64,000 nt of DNA, from positions 62,001 to 126,000 of the forward strand of contig JADZEQ010000002.1 of the NCBI GenBank assembly GCA_020850455.1, in the 5' to 3' direction. Both the position numbers and the translations under genes were made by a program. The notes under the pieces are model-generated. The model had not been told where the DNA came from. It saw only the letters and a program-made list of their open reading frames with translations, and did no database searches. The stretch is from Sphingomonadaceae bacterium (GTDB taxonomy: Bacteria > Pseudomonadota > Alphaproteobacteria > Sphingomonadales > Sphingomonadaceae). Shown in pieces: positions 26,605-35,828 of the stretch (positions are counted from its first letter, which is position 1; each line of letters starts with the position of its first letter).

Positions 26605-27794
26605 TGCAACTTCCTGACGCACCATGGTGGCACGAACCCGCGCTGCAGCGGGTGGTCGCCATGCTGGGTGGCGGGGATTGGGCGCGGCTGGTCGGCGGGG
26701 CGGTGCGCGATTCGCTGGCCAATTTGCCGGTTGCAGATATGGATATTGCCACGCGCCGTCCCCCCGATTGGGTGATGGCGGCGGCAGAGGCGGCGGGGAT
26801 GAAGGCCATCCCGACCGGCATCGCGCACGGGACGGTGACATTGATCGCCGATGGCGCGCGCTTTGAAGTGACGACATTGCGCCGCGATGTGACGACCGAT
26901 GGGCGGCGCGCGACCGTCGCCTTTAGCGATGATTGGGCCGAGGATGCGGCACGGCGCGATTTTACGATCAACGCGCTCTATGCCGACGTGGCGACAGGCA
27001 CCGTGTTTGACCCGACCGGCGGGATTGCCGATTTGGCAGCAGGACGGGTGCATTTCATTGGCAACGCAGCGCAGCGGATTGATGAGGACCATCTGCGCAT
27101 TCTGCGCTGGTTCCGTTTCTTTGCCCGCTTTGGCCGGGGGGATGCCGACGCCGCGACACTGCATCTTTTGCGGGACAAGGCACCCCTGTTGCGCAGCCTG
27201 TCGCGTGAACGGGTGGCGGATGAATTTTTGCGGATATTGGCGCTGCCCAACCCGGTGCCGGTGCTGCGATTGATGGCAGAGGCGCAGATTCTGAGCGAAA
27301 TCGCACCCGAAGCCGACCCATCGGGCATCGCGCGCGTCGAAAAATTGCTGGCCAACGAAGCGTTAGCTAGACTGGGTGGGGCTGGACTGGCGGCAGATGG
27401 TCTGTTGCGGTGCATGGCCCTGATCGGCGATGCTGTGGCCGCCGACCGGCTGGCCGCGCGGCTCAAATTTTCAGGCGTGATGCGCAAACGCATCGCCCGC
27501 GCATTGGGCAGCAACCATGGCGATGCCAGCCCGCGCGCTATGGCATATTATCTGGGGATGGTTGGCGCACGCGACAGGATATTGCTGCACGGCACCGACG
27601 ATGTTGCGGCGCAACTGGCGGCGCTGACGGACTGGCAGCCACCCAAATTGCCCATCGGCGGGCGCGATATTTTGGCGCGGGGGATTGCCGCCGGGCCAGA
27701 TGTCGCACGAATTTTGGCTGAAGTCGAAACGCGCTGGATCGCCGCGGATTTCCCCGACCGCGCAGCAACGCTGCAAATGCTCGACGAAGTTTAG
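26601..27794 (+). CDS. cca: CCA tRNA nucleotidyltransferase
   Basis: 397-residue class II tRNA nucleotidyltransferase, which adds or repairs the 3' CCA end. Seen: LVGGAVRDSL with DMDIATRRPPDWV (metal aspartates), RFEVTTLRRD, ARRDFTINALYAD and AQRIDEDHLRILRWFRFFARFG. It ends the DUF1285-Nudix operon and its stop overlaps that of the convergent GGDEF/EAL gene (TTAG at 27791-27794). Confidence 0.93.
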   Translation: MMQLPDAPWWHEPALQRVVAMLGGGDWARLVGGAVRDSLANLPVADMDIATRRPPDWVMAAAEAAGMKAIPTGIAHGTVTLIADGARFEVTTLRRDVTTDGRRATVAFSDDWAEDAARRDFTINALYADVATGTVFDPTGGIADLAAGRVHFIGNAAQRIDEDHLRILRWFRFFARFGRGDADAATLHLLRDKAPLLRSLSRERVADEFLRILALPNPVPVLRLMAEAQILSEIAPEADPSGIARVEKLLANEALARLGGAGLAADGLLRCMALIGDAVAADRLAARLKFSGVMRKRIARALGSNHGDASPRAMAYYLGMVGARDRILLHGTDDVAAQLAALTDWQPPKLPIGGRDILARGIAAGPDVARILAEVETRWIAADFPDRAATLQMLDEV

Positions 27795-29536
27795 AAGATC
27801 GAATCGCCGCGCTTTGTCGAGGTTGCCCATGCGGCAAAGGCGGCGTCCGCATCCAATGGTTTGGAGAAAAGATACCCCTGCCCCGCGTTACAGCCGATCG
27901 CGGCAATCCGCTGGGCAATAGCGTCGGTTTCAATCCCCTCCGCCGTGGTTTTCATGCCCAATGCTTCCCCCAGACGCTGGATAGTGCGCACGATGGCGAG
28001 CGAATCGGCGCTCGAATCAATCCCCGCCACCAAGCTGCGGTCGATTTTGAGCGTGTCGATCGGCAGACGTTGCAGACTAGCAATATTGGAATAGCCGGTA
28101 CCAAAATCGTCCATCGCGATCCGCACGTCGAGCGCGGCGAGCGAGCGCAAAATCCCACCGGCATCATCCGCATTCTCGATGACGCAGCTTTCGGTAACTT
28201 CGACCATCAGCCGGTTACCGGCGATCCCGCTGCGCTGCAGCTCACCCTGAACCAGTGCCGCAACATCATCGCGCGTCAATTGGATGGGGGAGAAATTGAC
28301 CGCCATATGCACCGGAACCGCGCTGCCGTGGCGCGCATCCCACTGGGCCAATGTGTCGAGCGCGCGGCCCAGCACATATCGACCCAAGGGTACAATTAGC
28401 CCGCTATCTTCGGCAATCGGTACAAATTCGTCGGGGCCAATGCGCACGCCCTGGTGCGTCCAGCGTGACAGCGCCTCAAAACCAATGATCCGCCGCTGGC
28501 GCATATCGACGAGCGGTTGAAAGGCGAGGTCGATCTGCCCCTCTGCAATGGCGCTGCGCAGCGCGGTTTCCAGATCGAAACGGTGGTGCGCGTTGCTAAG
28601 CGCAATTGGTTCGTAAAAGGCGAGCCCATCGCCCATTTTCGCCTGTTTCAGTGCAATTTGTGCGTGGCGCACCAAATCCGCGCCGTCATTGGTCCCGGCG
28701 CGCGCAATGTCGGCGATGCCGCCAATCGCGCAATCAACGTTAATCAACAGCGAACCGATGCGGAATGGCTCGACAAAGCAATCGGCAATCCGCCGCGCGA
28801 TGCGCCGCGCACCGCACCGCCCACCGCCATTTTCGCACAGCAGCGCAAATTCATCCGCCCCGATACGCGCCAGCATATCCCCACCGCGCAGCCGCTGCGA
28901 CAAACGGCGCGCAACGGTGAGCAATAATTCATCGCCCGCCAGCGCGCCGATTGATTCGTTGATCCGCGAAAAGCGCAACAAATCTATGGTCAGCAAAGTT
29001 GTCGAAACGCTGCCATCATCTTGGGCCAGCCGTTGTTCGATCCGGTCGCACAGCCCCGAACGATTGGGCAGACCCGTCAGGCTGTCGGACAATAGCTCGC
29101 GGCGCAAATTCGCCTCTGAGCGCACCAAGGTTGTCCGGTCGACAAGGGAAAGCAGGGCCTGCCGCGCGGCAAATTCTTCATCGGGCAGGGCGGCAACCGT
29201 TACCTCAAACACCCGGCCCGATGGCCCAGGCTGTTCCCACACGCGCGATACATTATCGCGGTCGCCCGCCAAAACGGCGTCACCCATTGCGGCAATCGGC
29301 CCGCCATCACTGGTGATGAGGTCGCGGCCCTTAATGCGTTCAAAGGCAGCATTGCAGGCGGCGACATAATGGCCCTCTTCGCCCATGCGTAGCAGGGCGA
29401 CGGGGTGGGGCAATGCCTCCAGCCAGCCGCAGATGCGCCGCGCGTCCACCTCGGCAAGCGGGGTCAGTGCCGCAACCACACCCACCGGCGTGTCAAGCGG
29501 TTGACCGTCCATATCAATGCGCAGAGGCATGTTCAT
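27791..29536 (-). CDS. PAS-GGDEF-EAL protein, likely c-di-GMP phosphodiesterase
   Basis: 581 residues without membrane helices. Residues about 35-145 look like a PAS sensor; about 150-310 a GGDEF domain (DSLTGLPNRSGL) whose signature is GADEF, one residue off GGDEF; about 325-570 an EAL domain with FEALSRW, VNFSPIQL, EVTES, MDDFGTGYS, LKIDRS, AEGIET and GQGYLFSKP, so all catalytic residues appear present. I infer a phosphodiesterase with a reduced or regulatory cyclase domain. There is no clear ribosome site before the ATG at 29536; ATG at 29530 is an alternative. Confidence 0.88.
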   Translation of the reverse strand: MNMPLRIDMDGQPLDTPVGVVAALTPLAEVDARRICGWLEALPHPVALLRMGEEGHYVAACNAAFERIKGRDLITSDGGPIAAMGDAVLAGDRDNVSRVWEQPGPSGRVFEVTVAALPDEEFAARQALLSLVDRTTLVRSEANLRRELLSDSLTGLPNRSGLCDRIEQRLAQDDGSVSTTLLTIDLLRFSRINESIGALAGDELLLTVARRLSQRLRGGDMLARIGADEFALLCENGGGRCGARRIARRIADCFVEPFRIGSLLINVDCAIGGIADIARAGTNDGADLVRHAQIALKQAKMGDGLAFYEPIALSNAHHRFDLETALRSAIAEGQIDLAFQPLVDMRQRRIIGFEALSRWTHQGVRIGPDEFVPIAEDSGLIVPLGRYVLGRALDTLAQWDARHGSAVPVHMAVNFSPIQLTRDDVAALVQGELQRSGIAGNRLMVEVTESCVIENADDAGGILRSLAALDVRIAMDDFGTGYSNIASLQRLPIDTLKIDRSLVAGIDSSADSLAIVRTIQRLGEALGMKTTAEGIETDAIAQRIAAIGCNAGQGYLFSKPLDADAAFAAWATSTKRGDSIF

Positions 29537-29602
29537 AATGGAGGGGAATAACCGCCGATGGTGAATAAATTGTTTGCAATAAGTAAATTAGCGACGATTC
29601 GA

Positions 29603-31858
29603 TTATGATCCGAATTGGTTATTGCGTGGGAAACCAAGCGGCGCCATCCGCCCCGCGCCGGCCCGCGCGCCCTGCCATTCGCCAAGGTCATTTTCGGTAC
29701 GCGTACGCGCTTCGGCCCCGCCCATCGTCCAGCTAAGCCCATCGGCAAGGCAAATGGTGCGCACGTCCGACAGGCCACCATCCTTATATTTTTGTAACAT
29801 CACGCCCTGCCCACGTCCCATTTCGGGCAAATCGGCGAGTGGGAAGATCAGCAATTTGCGGTTGTCGCCCACCACCGCCACCATGTCATCGCCATCCGCA
29901 ATCGGTCGCAATATGCTAAAGCGTGCGCCGGATTTCAGATTGACGATCTGCTTGCCCTTGCGCGTTTCGGCGATGAGGTCGCTGGTAACGGCGACAAAGC
30001 CATGGCCGCTGCTGCTGGCGACCAGCATTTTTGCCGCTGCGGACGCGCAGGTCAGCGCGATAATATCCCCCTCCCCCTCTATATCGACCATCAGCCGCAC
30101 CGGTTCGCCAAAACCGCGGCCGCCGGGCAATTTGTCCGCCGCCAGCGTATAGACCCGGCCATTGGCAGCCGCGAGCAGGATACGATCGGTTGTCTGTGCG
30201 GGCAGGATATGCGCCAGTTCGTCGCCCTCCTTAAACGCCAGCTTGGCGCGCGCCGCTGCATCAATATGGCCGCGCATCGCCCGAATCCACCCGCGCTTGG
30301 ACAGGATGATCGTTACCGGCTCCCGCTCCACCATTGCCTCCAGCGGGATGTCGCGGGTCGGCGCAGCTTCGGCAATGGTCGTGCGTCGCGCGCCCAATGC
30401 GGTGTCGGCACCATAATGGGTGAGCAGCGCGTCCAGATCCCGCTTCATGCGCGTGCGTTGCCGCGCGGGGGAGGCGAGCAGCGCTTCCAGTTCCGCTTGC
30501 TCCTTGGCCAAATCCTCCGCCTCGCGGCGCAATTCCATTTCTTCGAGCCGGCGCAGCGAGCGCAGCCGCATGTTCAAAATCGCTTCGGCCTGACGTTCCG
30601 TCAAACCAAATTCGGCCATCATCACCGGGCGCGGTTCATCCTCTGTCCGGATGATTTCGATTATCCGATCGAGGTTCAAATAGGCGATGAGGTAACCGCC
30701 CACCAGTTCGAGCCGGTCGGCGATGCGGTTCAGCCGGTGCTGGGTGCGCCGCGCCAAAATATTGAATTGATGCGCCAACCATTCGCGCAGCAATTCGGCA
30801 AGCCCCATCACGCGCGGGGTGCGCGCGGCATCGAGCACGTTGAGGTTGAGCGATATGCGGCTTTCCAAATCGGTCAGCCGGTAAAGGCTGTCCTGCAATA
30901 TGTCGGGATCGACATTGCGGCTACGCGGGACGAGGACGATGCGCACATCCTCTGCGCTTTCGTCGCGCACATCCTCCAATATCGGGAGTTTTTTGTCGGC
31001 AATCAGCTGGGCAATTTGTTCAATCAATTTGCCCTTGGACACACCATAGGGGATTTGGGTGACCACCAATTGCCACGCGCCCGGCCCATCGCCCTTTTCG
31101 GGTGTTTCGGCAAAGCGCGCACGCACGCGGAAACTGCCGCGCCCGCTGGCATATGCGGCGGCGATGCTTTCCGCGCTGTCGACGATCAACCCGCCGGTCG
31201 GCAAATCCGGCCCGCGTATATGCGCCAATATCGCCGACAGCGGTGCTTCGGGTTCGTCGATCAACATTTTGGCCGCAGCGATAATTTCGGCGGCATTGTG
31301 CGGCGGGATGCTGGTCGCCATGCCCACCGCAATCCCCTGCGCGCCATTGGCCAGCAAATTGGGGAAGAGGCCGGGCATCACCTCCGGCTCCTCCTCCTCC
31401 CCATTATAGGTCGGTTTGAAATCGACGGTCGCTTCGTCCAGCCCGGACATGATGTCGATGGCGGTGCGCGTCAGCCGCGCCTCTGTATAACGATAGGCGG
31501 CGGCATTATCCCCATCGATATTGCCAAAATTGCCCTGCCCGTCGACCAAGGGGTAACGCAGCGCAAAATCCTGCGCCAAGCGCACCATCGCATCATAAAC
31601 GGCGGTGTCACCATGCGGGTGATATTTGCCGATAACATCGCCGACGACGCGTGCCGATTTTTTATGCGGATCATTGGGGTTCAGTTTCAACTGGCGCATC
31701 GCCCAGAGCAGGCGGCGGTGCACCGGCTTTAACCCGTCGCGCAAATCGGGCAGCGACCGCGCGGTAATCGTCGAGAGCGCGTAAATCAGATAGCGGTCGG
31801 ACAATGCCCCATCAAAGGGCACGTCGAGGATGGGGTATGCGGGGGTATCTGTCGTCAT
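29603..31858 (-). CDS. parC: DNA topoisomerase IV subunit A
   Basis: 751-residue type IIA topoisomerase A subunit, which unlinks daughter chromosomes with Par[40 protein letters not shown] and the active-site tyrosine in [13 protein letters not shown] are visible, then the coiled gate and a C-terminal beta-propeller (about residues 500-720). It is taken as ParC rather than GyrA because the N-terminus [20 protein letters not shown] and the short tail are ParC-like and the GyrA box QRRGGKG is not seen. ATG 31858 is set by the family N-terminus. Confidence 0.92.
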   Translation of the reverse strand: MTTDTPAYPILDVPFDGALSDRYLIYALSTITARSLPDLRDGLKPVHRRLLWAMRQLKLNPNDPHKKSARVVGDVIGKYHPHGDTAVYDAMVRLAQDFALRYPLVDGQGNFGNIDGDNAAAYRYTEARLTRTAIDIMSGLDEATVDFKPTYNGEEEEPEVMPGLFPNLLANGAQGIAVGMATSIPPHNAAEIIAAAKMLIDEPEAPLSAILAHIRGPDLPTGGLIVDSAESIAAAYASGRGSFRVRARFAETPEKGDGPGAWQLVVTQIPYGVSKGKLIEQIAQLIADKKLPILEDVRDESAEDVRIVLVPRSRNVDPDILQDSLYRLTDLESRISLNLNVLDAARTPRVMGLAELLREWLAHQFNILARRTQHRLNRIADRLELVGGYLIAYLNLDRIIEIIRTEDEPRPVMMAEFGLTERQAEAILNMRLRSLRRLEEMELRREAEDLAKEQAELEALLASPARQRTRMKRDLDALLTHYGADTALGARRTTIAEAAPTRDIPLEAMVEREPVTIILSKRGWIRAMRGHIDAAARAKLAFKEGDELAHILPAQTTDRILLAAANGRVYTLAADKLPGGRGFGEPVRLMVDIEGEGDIIALTCASAAAKMLVASSSGHGFVAVTSDLIAETRKGKQIVNLKSGARFSILRPIADGDDMVAVVGDNRKLLIFPLADLPEMGRGQGVMLQKYKDGGLSDVRTICLADGLSWTMGGAEARTRTENDLGEWQGARAGAGRMAPLGFPRNNQFGS

Positions 31859-31889
31859 TGTCCGCCGTTCGTTAGCAACGCCCCGCCGC

Positions 31890-31907
31890 TTGCGAAAGGG
31901 GGGCGAT
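31890..31907 (-). promoter_or_regulatory. Repeated motif ATCG-C6-TTTCG-C-AA upstream of parC
   Basis: Third copy of the motif, on the minus strand and 31 bases before the parC start, almost the same spacing as at the GNAT gene (30 bases). Confidence 0.45.
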
Positions 31908-31972
31908 GCAAAGTCGGTCGAGCATGCTTGCATGTCGCCCGCGAGCGTGGCACAGGCACGCGCACCCCATGG

Positions 31973-32048
31973 GGGCGGTTAGCTCAGTTGGTAGAGCATC
32001 TCGTTTACACCGAGAGGGTCGGCGGTTCGAGCCCGTCACCGCCCACCA
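31973..32048 (+). tRNA. tRNA-Val (anticodon TAC)
   Basis: 76 bases with a full cloverleaf: acceptor GGGCGGT pairs with ACCGCCC, D arm GCTC/GAGC, anticodon stem TCTCG/CGAGA with loop TTTACAC (anticodon TAC), and T arm with GTTCGAG. The 3' ACCA is encoded. It reads valine GUA-type codons. Its 3' end is only eight bases from the stop codon of the opposing nar-operon PPIase gene, leaving no room for a terminator between them. Confidence 0.97.
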
Positions 32049-32056
32049 TAAGGCGT

Positions 32057-32905
32057 TTACTGCACCAGCGGGCTATCGCTGGTCGCTATATCGACACCTT
32101 CGATCGTCGTGCGGCTGGCAAGGATGGTCAGATATTGGCTGACCGCGCGGCGAAAGCTCGCCTCCTCCAGATATTGGGCGATCTTGTCCTCGACCAGTTC
32201 AAAGGGCAATTGCTGCCCCTCCACCCGTCGCCCTGCACGAATGACATGGACACCAAAGCGCGATTTGACCGGCTCGGGGTGGAGCGCCCCCTCTGCCAAA
32301 GCGAAAAGCACATCTTCAAATGGCTTTACCGTCTGGCCGGGGCCAATCTGGCCCAAATTGCCGCCCTGTTCCTTGGACGGGCAGGCCGAATGGGCGCGCG
32401 CATATTCGCCAAAACGTCCCGGCTCGCGTTGCAACACACGGATCGCCTGACGCGCATCGCCCGCCGCCAGACCATAAGCGAGGTCATCCTGCGGATCGGC
32501 GGCGAATAAAATATGTTCCGCCTCCACCAAAGTGGGGGAGGAAAATCGGTCCTTATGCCGCTGATAATATAGCCGCGCGGTCGCCTCATCCGCCTTGGGG
32601 GTGGTGACGGCGGCTTCGAGCAGCGCCTCTATCGCGGCATCCTCCGCCGCCAGCCGACGCCCCTCAGCATCGGCCAAGCCCGCGCCAGTAAGGCCGAGGC
32701 GCGCCGCCTCATCCAATAATAATTGCCGCAGCACCAGCGCGCGCGCCGCCGCCTCCCACGCTGCTTCGGCGCTGGGGGCCGGGTGGTTCTGCACCTCTGC
32801 CGCGATGGTCGCGGGCGGGATTTCAACCCCGCCTACCGCCACCCGCGGATGGTCGGGTGGCGATGCGGGCGGAGCAGCCGCTTGCTGGTGTCCGCAGCTA
32901 CCCAT
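32057..32905 (-). CDS. Parvulin-type peptidyl-prolyl isomerase of the nar operon
   Basis: 282 residues. Residues about 125-240 are a PpiC/rotamase domain (LVEAEHILFAADP; GNLGQIGPGQTVKPFEDVLF; VKSRFGVHVIRAGRR), preceded by a helical arm. MGSCGHQQAAAPP has no hydrophobic core, so the protein is cytoplasmic, unlike PpiD or SurA. Its start overlaps the narI end by eight bases. PPIases of this kind (NifM-like) are often found at the end of nar operons and presumably help fold or assemble the reductase; this is inferred from position. Confidence 0.8.
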   Translation of the reverse strand: MGSCGHQQAAAPPASPPDHPRVAVGGVEIPPATIAAEVQNHPAPSAEAAWEAAARALVLRQLLLDEAARLGLTGAGLADAEGRRLAAEDAAIEALLEAAVTTPKADEATARLYYQRHKDRFSSPTLVEAEHILFAADPQDDLAYGLAAGDARQAIRVLQREPGRFGEYARAHSACPSKEQGGNLGQIGPGQTVKPFEDVLFALAEGALHPEPVKSRFGVHVIRAGRRVEGQQLPFELVEDKIAQYLEEASFRRAVSQYLTILASRTTIEGVDIATSDSPLVQ

Positions 32906-33602
32906 GGCGCGCCGCCAATTTGCGCGAACGGACGATCTGATATCCCGGCCGCCAAACATAACGGATGGGGGCCGAGAGCATGTGGACAAGCCGGGTAAAG
33001 GGGAAGAGGAGGAGGATGGTCAGCCCCAGCGTCAGATGCGCCTTAAAGATAGGGCTGGTGTCCAAAACATAGTCCGATGCCCCGGCACGGAAGGTGAAAA
33101 TCCCCTGTGCCCAGTTCATGAATTTGACCATTTCATGCCCGTCCAAATGCTGCATCGATATGGGAATGGTGGCGAGGCCGAGGATGAGTTGCAGCCAGAG
33201 CAGGACAAGGATCATAATGTCCGAAAAGCTCGAATTGCGGCGGATACGCGCGTCGAACAAACGGCGATGGAGCAGGATGCTCGCCCCGGCAAAGGCCAAA
33301 ATGCCCGCAATACCACCAACCGCCATCGCCATGATCTGCTTTGCTTCATGCGAAATGCCGATGGTGTCAAAAATGATGATTGGGGTGAGCAAGCCGCCCA
33401 AATGACCAAAGAAAATGACCAACACGCCCGCGTGGAACAGGACGCTGCCCCACATGAGTTGCTTGCGGCGCAGGAGCTGGCTCGACCCCGAACGCCAGCT
33501 ATAAGATTCGCGATCATAGCGAAAGACACTACCGAGCGCGAGCACGGCAAGCGCGATATAGGGGTAGATGCCAAACATCAGATGATTGATAAATTGGGCC
33601 AT
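32898..33602 (-). CDS. narI: Respiratory nitrate reductase gamma subunit (cytochrome b)
   Basis: 234-residue membrane protein with five helices. It holds two b hemes that pass electrons from quinol at the periplasmic side to NarH. The expected heme ligands are His57 and His67 (LFHAGVLVIFFGH) and His189 and His207 (FKAHLTLGL; RLVHML), in line with E. coli His56/66/187/205. AAGGAG precedes the ATG, which lies one base after the narJ stop. Confidence 0.95.
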   Translation of the reverse strand: MAQFINHLMFGIYPYIALAVLALGSVFRYDRESYSWRSGSSQLLRRKQLMWGSVLFHAGVLVIFFGHLGGLLTPIIIFDTIGISHEAKQIMAMAVGGIAGILAFAGASILLHRRLFDARIRRNSSFSDIMILVLLWLQLILGLATIPISMQHLDGHEMVKFMNWAQGIFTFRAGASDYVLDTSPIFKAHLTLGLTILLLFPFTRLVHMLSAPIRYVWRPGYQIVRSRKLAARHG

Positions 33603-33603
33603 C

Positions 33604-34305
33604 TCAATGGCTCCTTTCGACTTGGGGTTCGGCGATGTCGCGCATGCGTGCCACCATATCCTGCACCTTGGGGCAATCGGCAGCATCGGGTGCGGCGGGG
33701 GCCATGGCGCCAAAGCGCACCTCCTCCTCCGCCCAGGCGGCATCGAGTGCGGCGAGATCATCGGGGTCTTCAGCCACCGCCTGATCTTCGGGCGCTTGCG
33801 CGCCCGCCATATCGGCGAGCACCGCCATCACCCCGGCATAGGGGGTGCCGCGTGCCGCCAGTCGCTCTGCCAAGAGGGCGATGATAACCCCCGGTTCCGC
33901 CAGCGTATCGACCGCCGTGCCGCGCGGCAGCGTCGAACAATATTCGAGGAAGAGCGGCAGATAGTCGGGCAATTCATTGCTCGACGGCTCCAAACCAGCG
34001 TCAACATAGCGTTGGCGCAAATCCACCATCGCCTGCCCCCGGTCGCGGCTTTCGCCATGCACATGTTCGAACAGATGCAGGCTATGGTTGCGCCCCCGGT
34101 CGAAAATTTCGACATAATGTTCCTGCGCGGACAACAGGTCACCGCCCGCCAATTGCAGCAACAATGGCTCGATGCGGCGCACATCCTTGGCTCGCAACAT
34201 GCCTTCTTCGGACAAGACCGTCCGAATGTCGGGGATGGCGGCACGCAATTCGGCGTCGGGATAATGGAGCAGCGCGGCGAGCGCGCGCAAGGTCCGCGCG
34301 CGCAT
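33604..34305 (-). CDS. narJ: Nitrate reductase assembly chaperone
   Basis: 233-residue NarJ-type chaperone, which holds apo-NarG while the molybdenum cofactor is inserted. LLHYPDAELRAAI, HYVEIFDRGRNHSLHLFEHVHGESRDRG and the acidic C-terminal part (EDPDDLAALDAAWAEEEVRF) are family features. The ATG overlaps the narH stop (TGATG) and the stop lies one base from narI. Confidence 0.93.
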   Translation of the reverse strand: MRARTLRALAALLHYPDAELRAAIPDIRTVLSEEGMLRAKDVRRIEPLLLQLAGGDLLSAQEHYVEIFDRGRNHSLHLFEHVHGESRDRGQAMVDLRQRYVDAGLEPSSNELPDYLPLFLEYCSTLPRGTAVDTLAEPGVIIALLAERLAARGTPYAGVMAVLADMAGAQAPEDQAVAEDPDDLAALDAAWAEEEVRFGAMAPAAPDAADCPKVQDMVARMRDIAEPQVERSH

Positions 34306-35828
34306 CAGAACACCTCACTCGGCGTTTGCAATTTCTTGCGCGCCGGTGCGCCGAACATATTGGTGCTGGTTTCGCCCGACGAACAACCATTGCCGAACGA
34401 AAATCCGCAACTGCCGCGCTCGTCGAACATATCCTCCGCATCCTCCCTATGGCCGGTCGGAATAACGAAGCGATCCTCATAATTGGCGATCGCCATCACC
34501 TGATACATTTCGTCAATCTGTGCAGCGGTCAGGCCGACCTTGGTCGCGATATTTTCGTCGATCACCCCATCGACCCGCTTGGCGCGCATATAGGCACGCA
34601 TGGCGAGCATCCGTTCGAGGCAGAGCGCAATCGGCTCTTCCTTGCCCGCCGTCAGCAGGTTGGCGAGATATTTCATGGGGATACGCAGCGAACGGACATC
34701 GGGCATGCCGTCATTGACCGCAATTTGCCCGGCATGCGCCGCCGATGAAATCGGCGATAGCGGCGGGACGTACCAGACCATCGGCAATGTGCGATATTCG
34801 GGGTGGAGCGGAAAGGCGATTTTCCAATCCATCGCCATTTTCCACACCGGCGATTTACGCGCCGCCTCCAACCATGCTTCGGGCACGCCATCGGCGCGCG
34901 CCTGTTCGATCACCGCCGGATCATTGGGGTCGAGGAAGATGTCGAGCTGCGCCTGATAAAGATCCTCGACATTTTCGATCGATGCCGCTTCCTCTATCCG
35001 GTCGGCATCATAGAGCATGACGCCCAGGTAACGGATGCGCCCGACGCAGGTTTCCGAACAAACGGTCGGCAACCCCGCCTCTATGCGCGGGTAGCAGAAG
35101 ATACATTTTTCCGATTTGCCGGTTTTCCAATTATAATAGATTTTCTTGTAGGGGCAGCCCGACACGCACATGCGCCAGCCCCGGCATTTATCCTGATCGA
35201 TAAGGACGATGCCATCTTCTTCGCGCTTATAGATCGACCCCGCCGGACAGGCCGCAACGCAGGTGGGGTTGAGGCAATGTTCGCACAATCGCGGCAGATA
35301 CATCATGAAGGTATTTTCGAACTGGCCGTAAATCTCCTTCTCGACCCCTTCGAAATTATAATCGGCGCTGCGCTTGGAAAATTCGCCGCCCAATATTTCT
35401 TCCCAATTGGGGCCCCAGTTGATTTTTTCCATCCGTTCGCCCGAAACCAGCGAACGCGGGCGCGCGGTCGGGAAAGCCTTGCTTTCCTTTGCCTGCTGCA
35501 GATGCGCATAATCAAAGGTGAAGGGTTCGTAATAATCGTCGATTTCAGGCAGGTCGGGGTTGGCGAAAATCTTGGACAATAGCCGCCATTTGCCGCCCAT
35601 GCGCGGCTTCAGCCGCCCACCCTTGACGTCCCAGCCGCCATTCCAGCGTTTCTGATTTTCCCAATCCTTGGGATAGCCGATGCCCGGTTTGGTTTCGACA
35701 TTGTTGAACCACGCATATTCCATGCCATCACGGCTGGTCCACACATTCTTGCAGGTGATGGAACAAGTGTGGCAGCCGATACATTTGTCGAGGTTCAGCA
35801 CTTTGCCAATTTGTGCGCGGACTTTCAT
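34305..35828 (-). CDS. narH: Respiratory nitrate reductase beta subunit (iron-sulfur)
   Basis: 507 residues carrying three [4Fe-4S] and one [3Fe-4S] clusters. Cysteines 16, 19, 22 and 26 (CIGCHTCSITCKN) start the first group; CEHCLNPTCVAACP and CRGWRMCVSGCP follow, where Trp in CRGW takes the place of one cysteine and makes the [3Fe-4S] site, as in E. coli NarH. CIFCYPRIEAGLPTVCSETC closes the set. It carries electrons from NarI to NarG in the cytoplasm. Start overlaps the narG stop by four bases. Confidence 0.97.
   Translation of the reverse strand: MKVRAQIGKVLNLDKCIGCHTCSITCKNVWTSRDGMEYAWFNNVETKPGIGYPKDWENQKRWNGGWDVKGGRLKPRMGGKWRLLSKIFANPDLPEIDDYYEPFTFDYAHLQQAKESKAFPTARPRSLVSGERMEKINWGPNWEEILGGEFSKRSADYNFEGVEKEIYGQFENTFMMYLPRLCEHCLNPTCVAACPAGSIYKREEDGIVLIDQDKCRGWRMCVSGCPYKKIYYNWKTGKSEKCIFCYPRIEAGLPTVCSETCVGRIRYLGVMLYDADRIEEAASIENVEDLYQAQLDIFLDPNDPAVIEQARADGVPEAWLEAARKSPVWKMAMDWKIAFPLHPEYRTLPMVWYVPPLSPISSAAHAGQIAVNDGMPDVRSLRIPMKYLANLLTAGKEEPIALCLERMLAMRAYMRAKRVDGVIDENIATKVGLTAAQIDEMYQVMAIANYEDRFVIPTGHREDAEDMFDERGSCGFSFGNGCSSGETSTNMFGAPARKKLQTPSEVF

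Noticed and set aside
30002-31732. 576-codon open frame opposite parC
   Set aside because: parC is unmistakable on the other strand; the product has no recognisable domain.
32595-33884. 429-codon open frame opposite narI/narJ
   Set aside because: Spans three well supported genes on the other strand and shows low-complexity His/Arg/Pro content.
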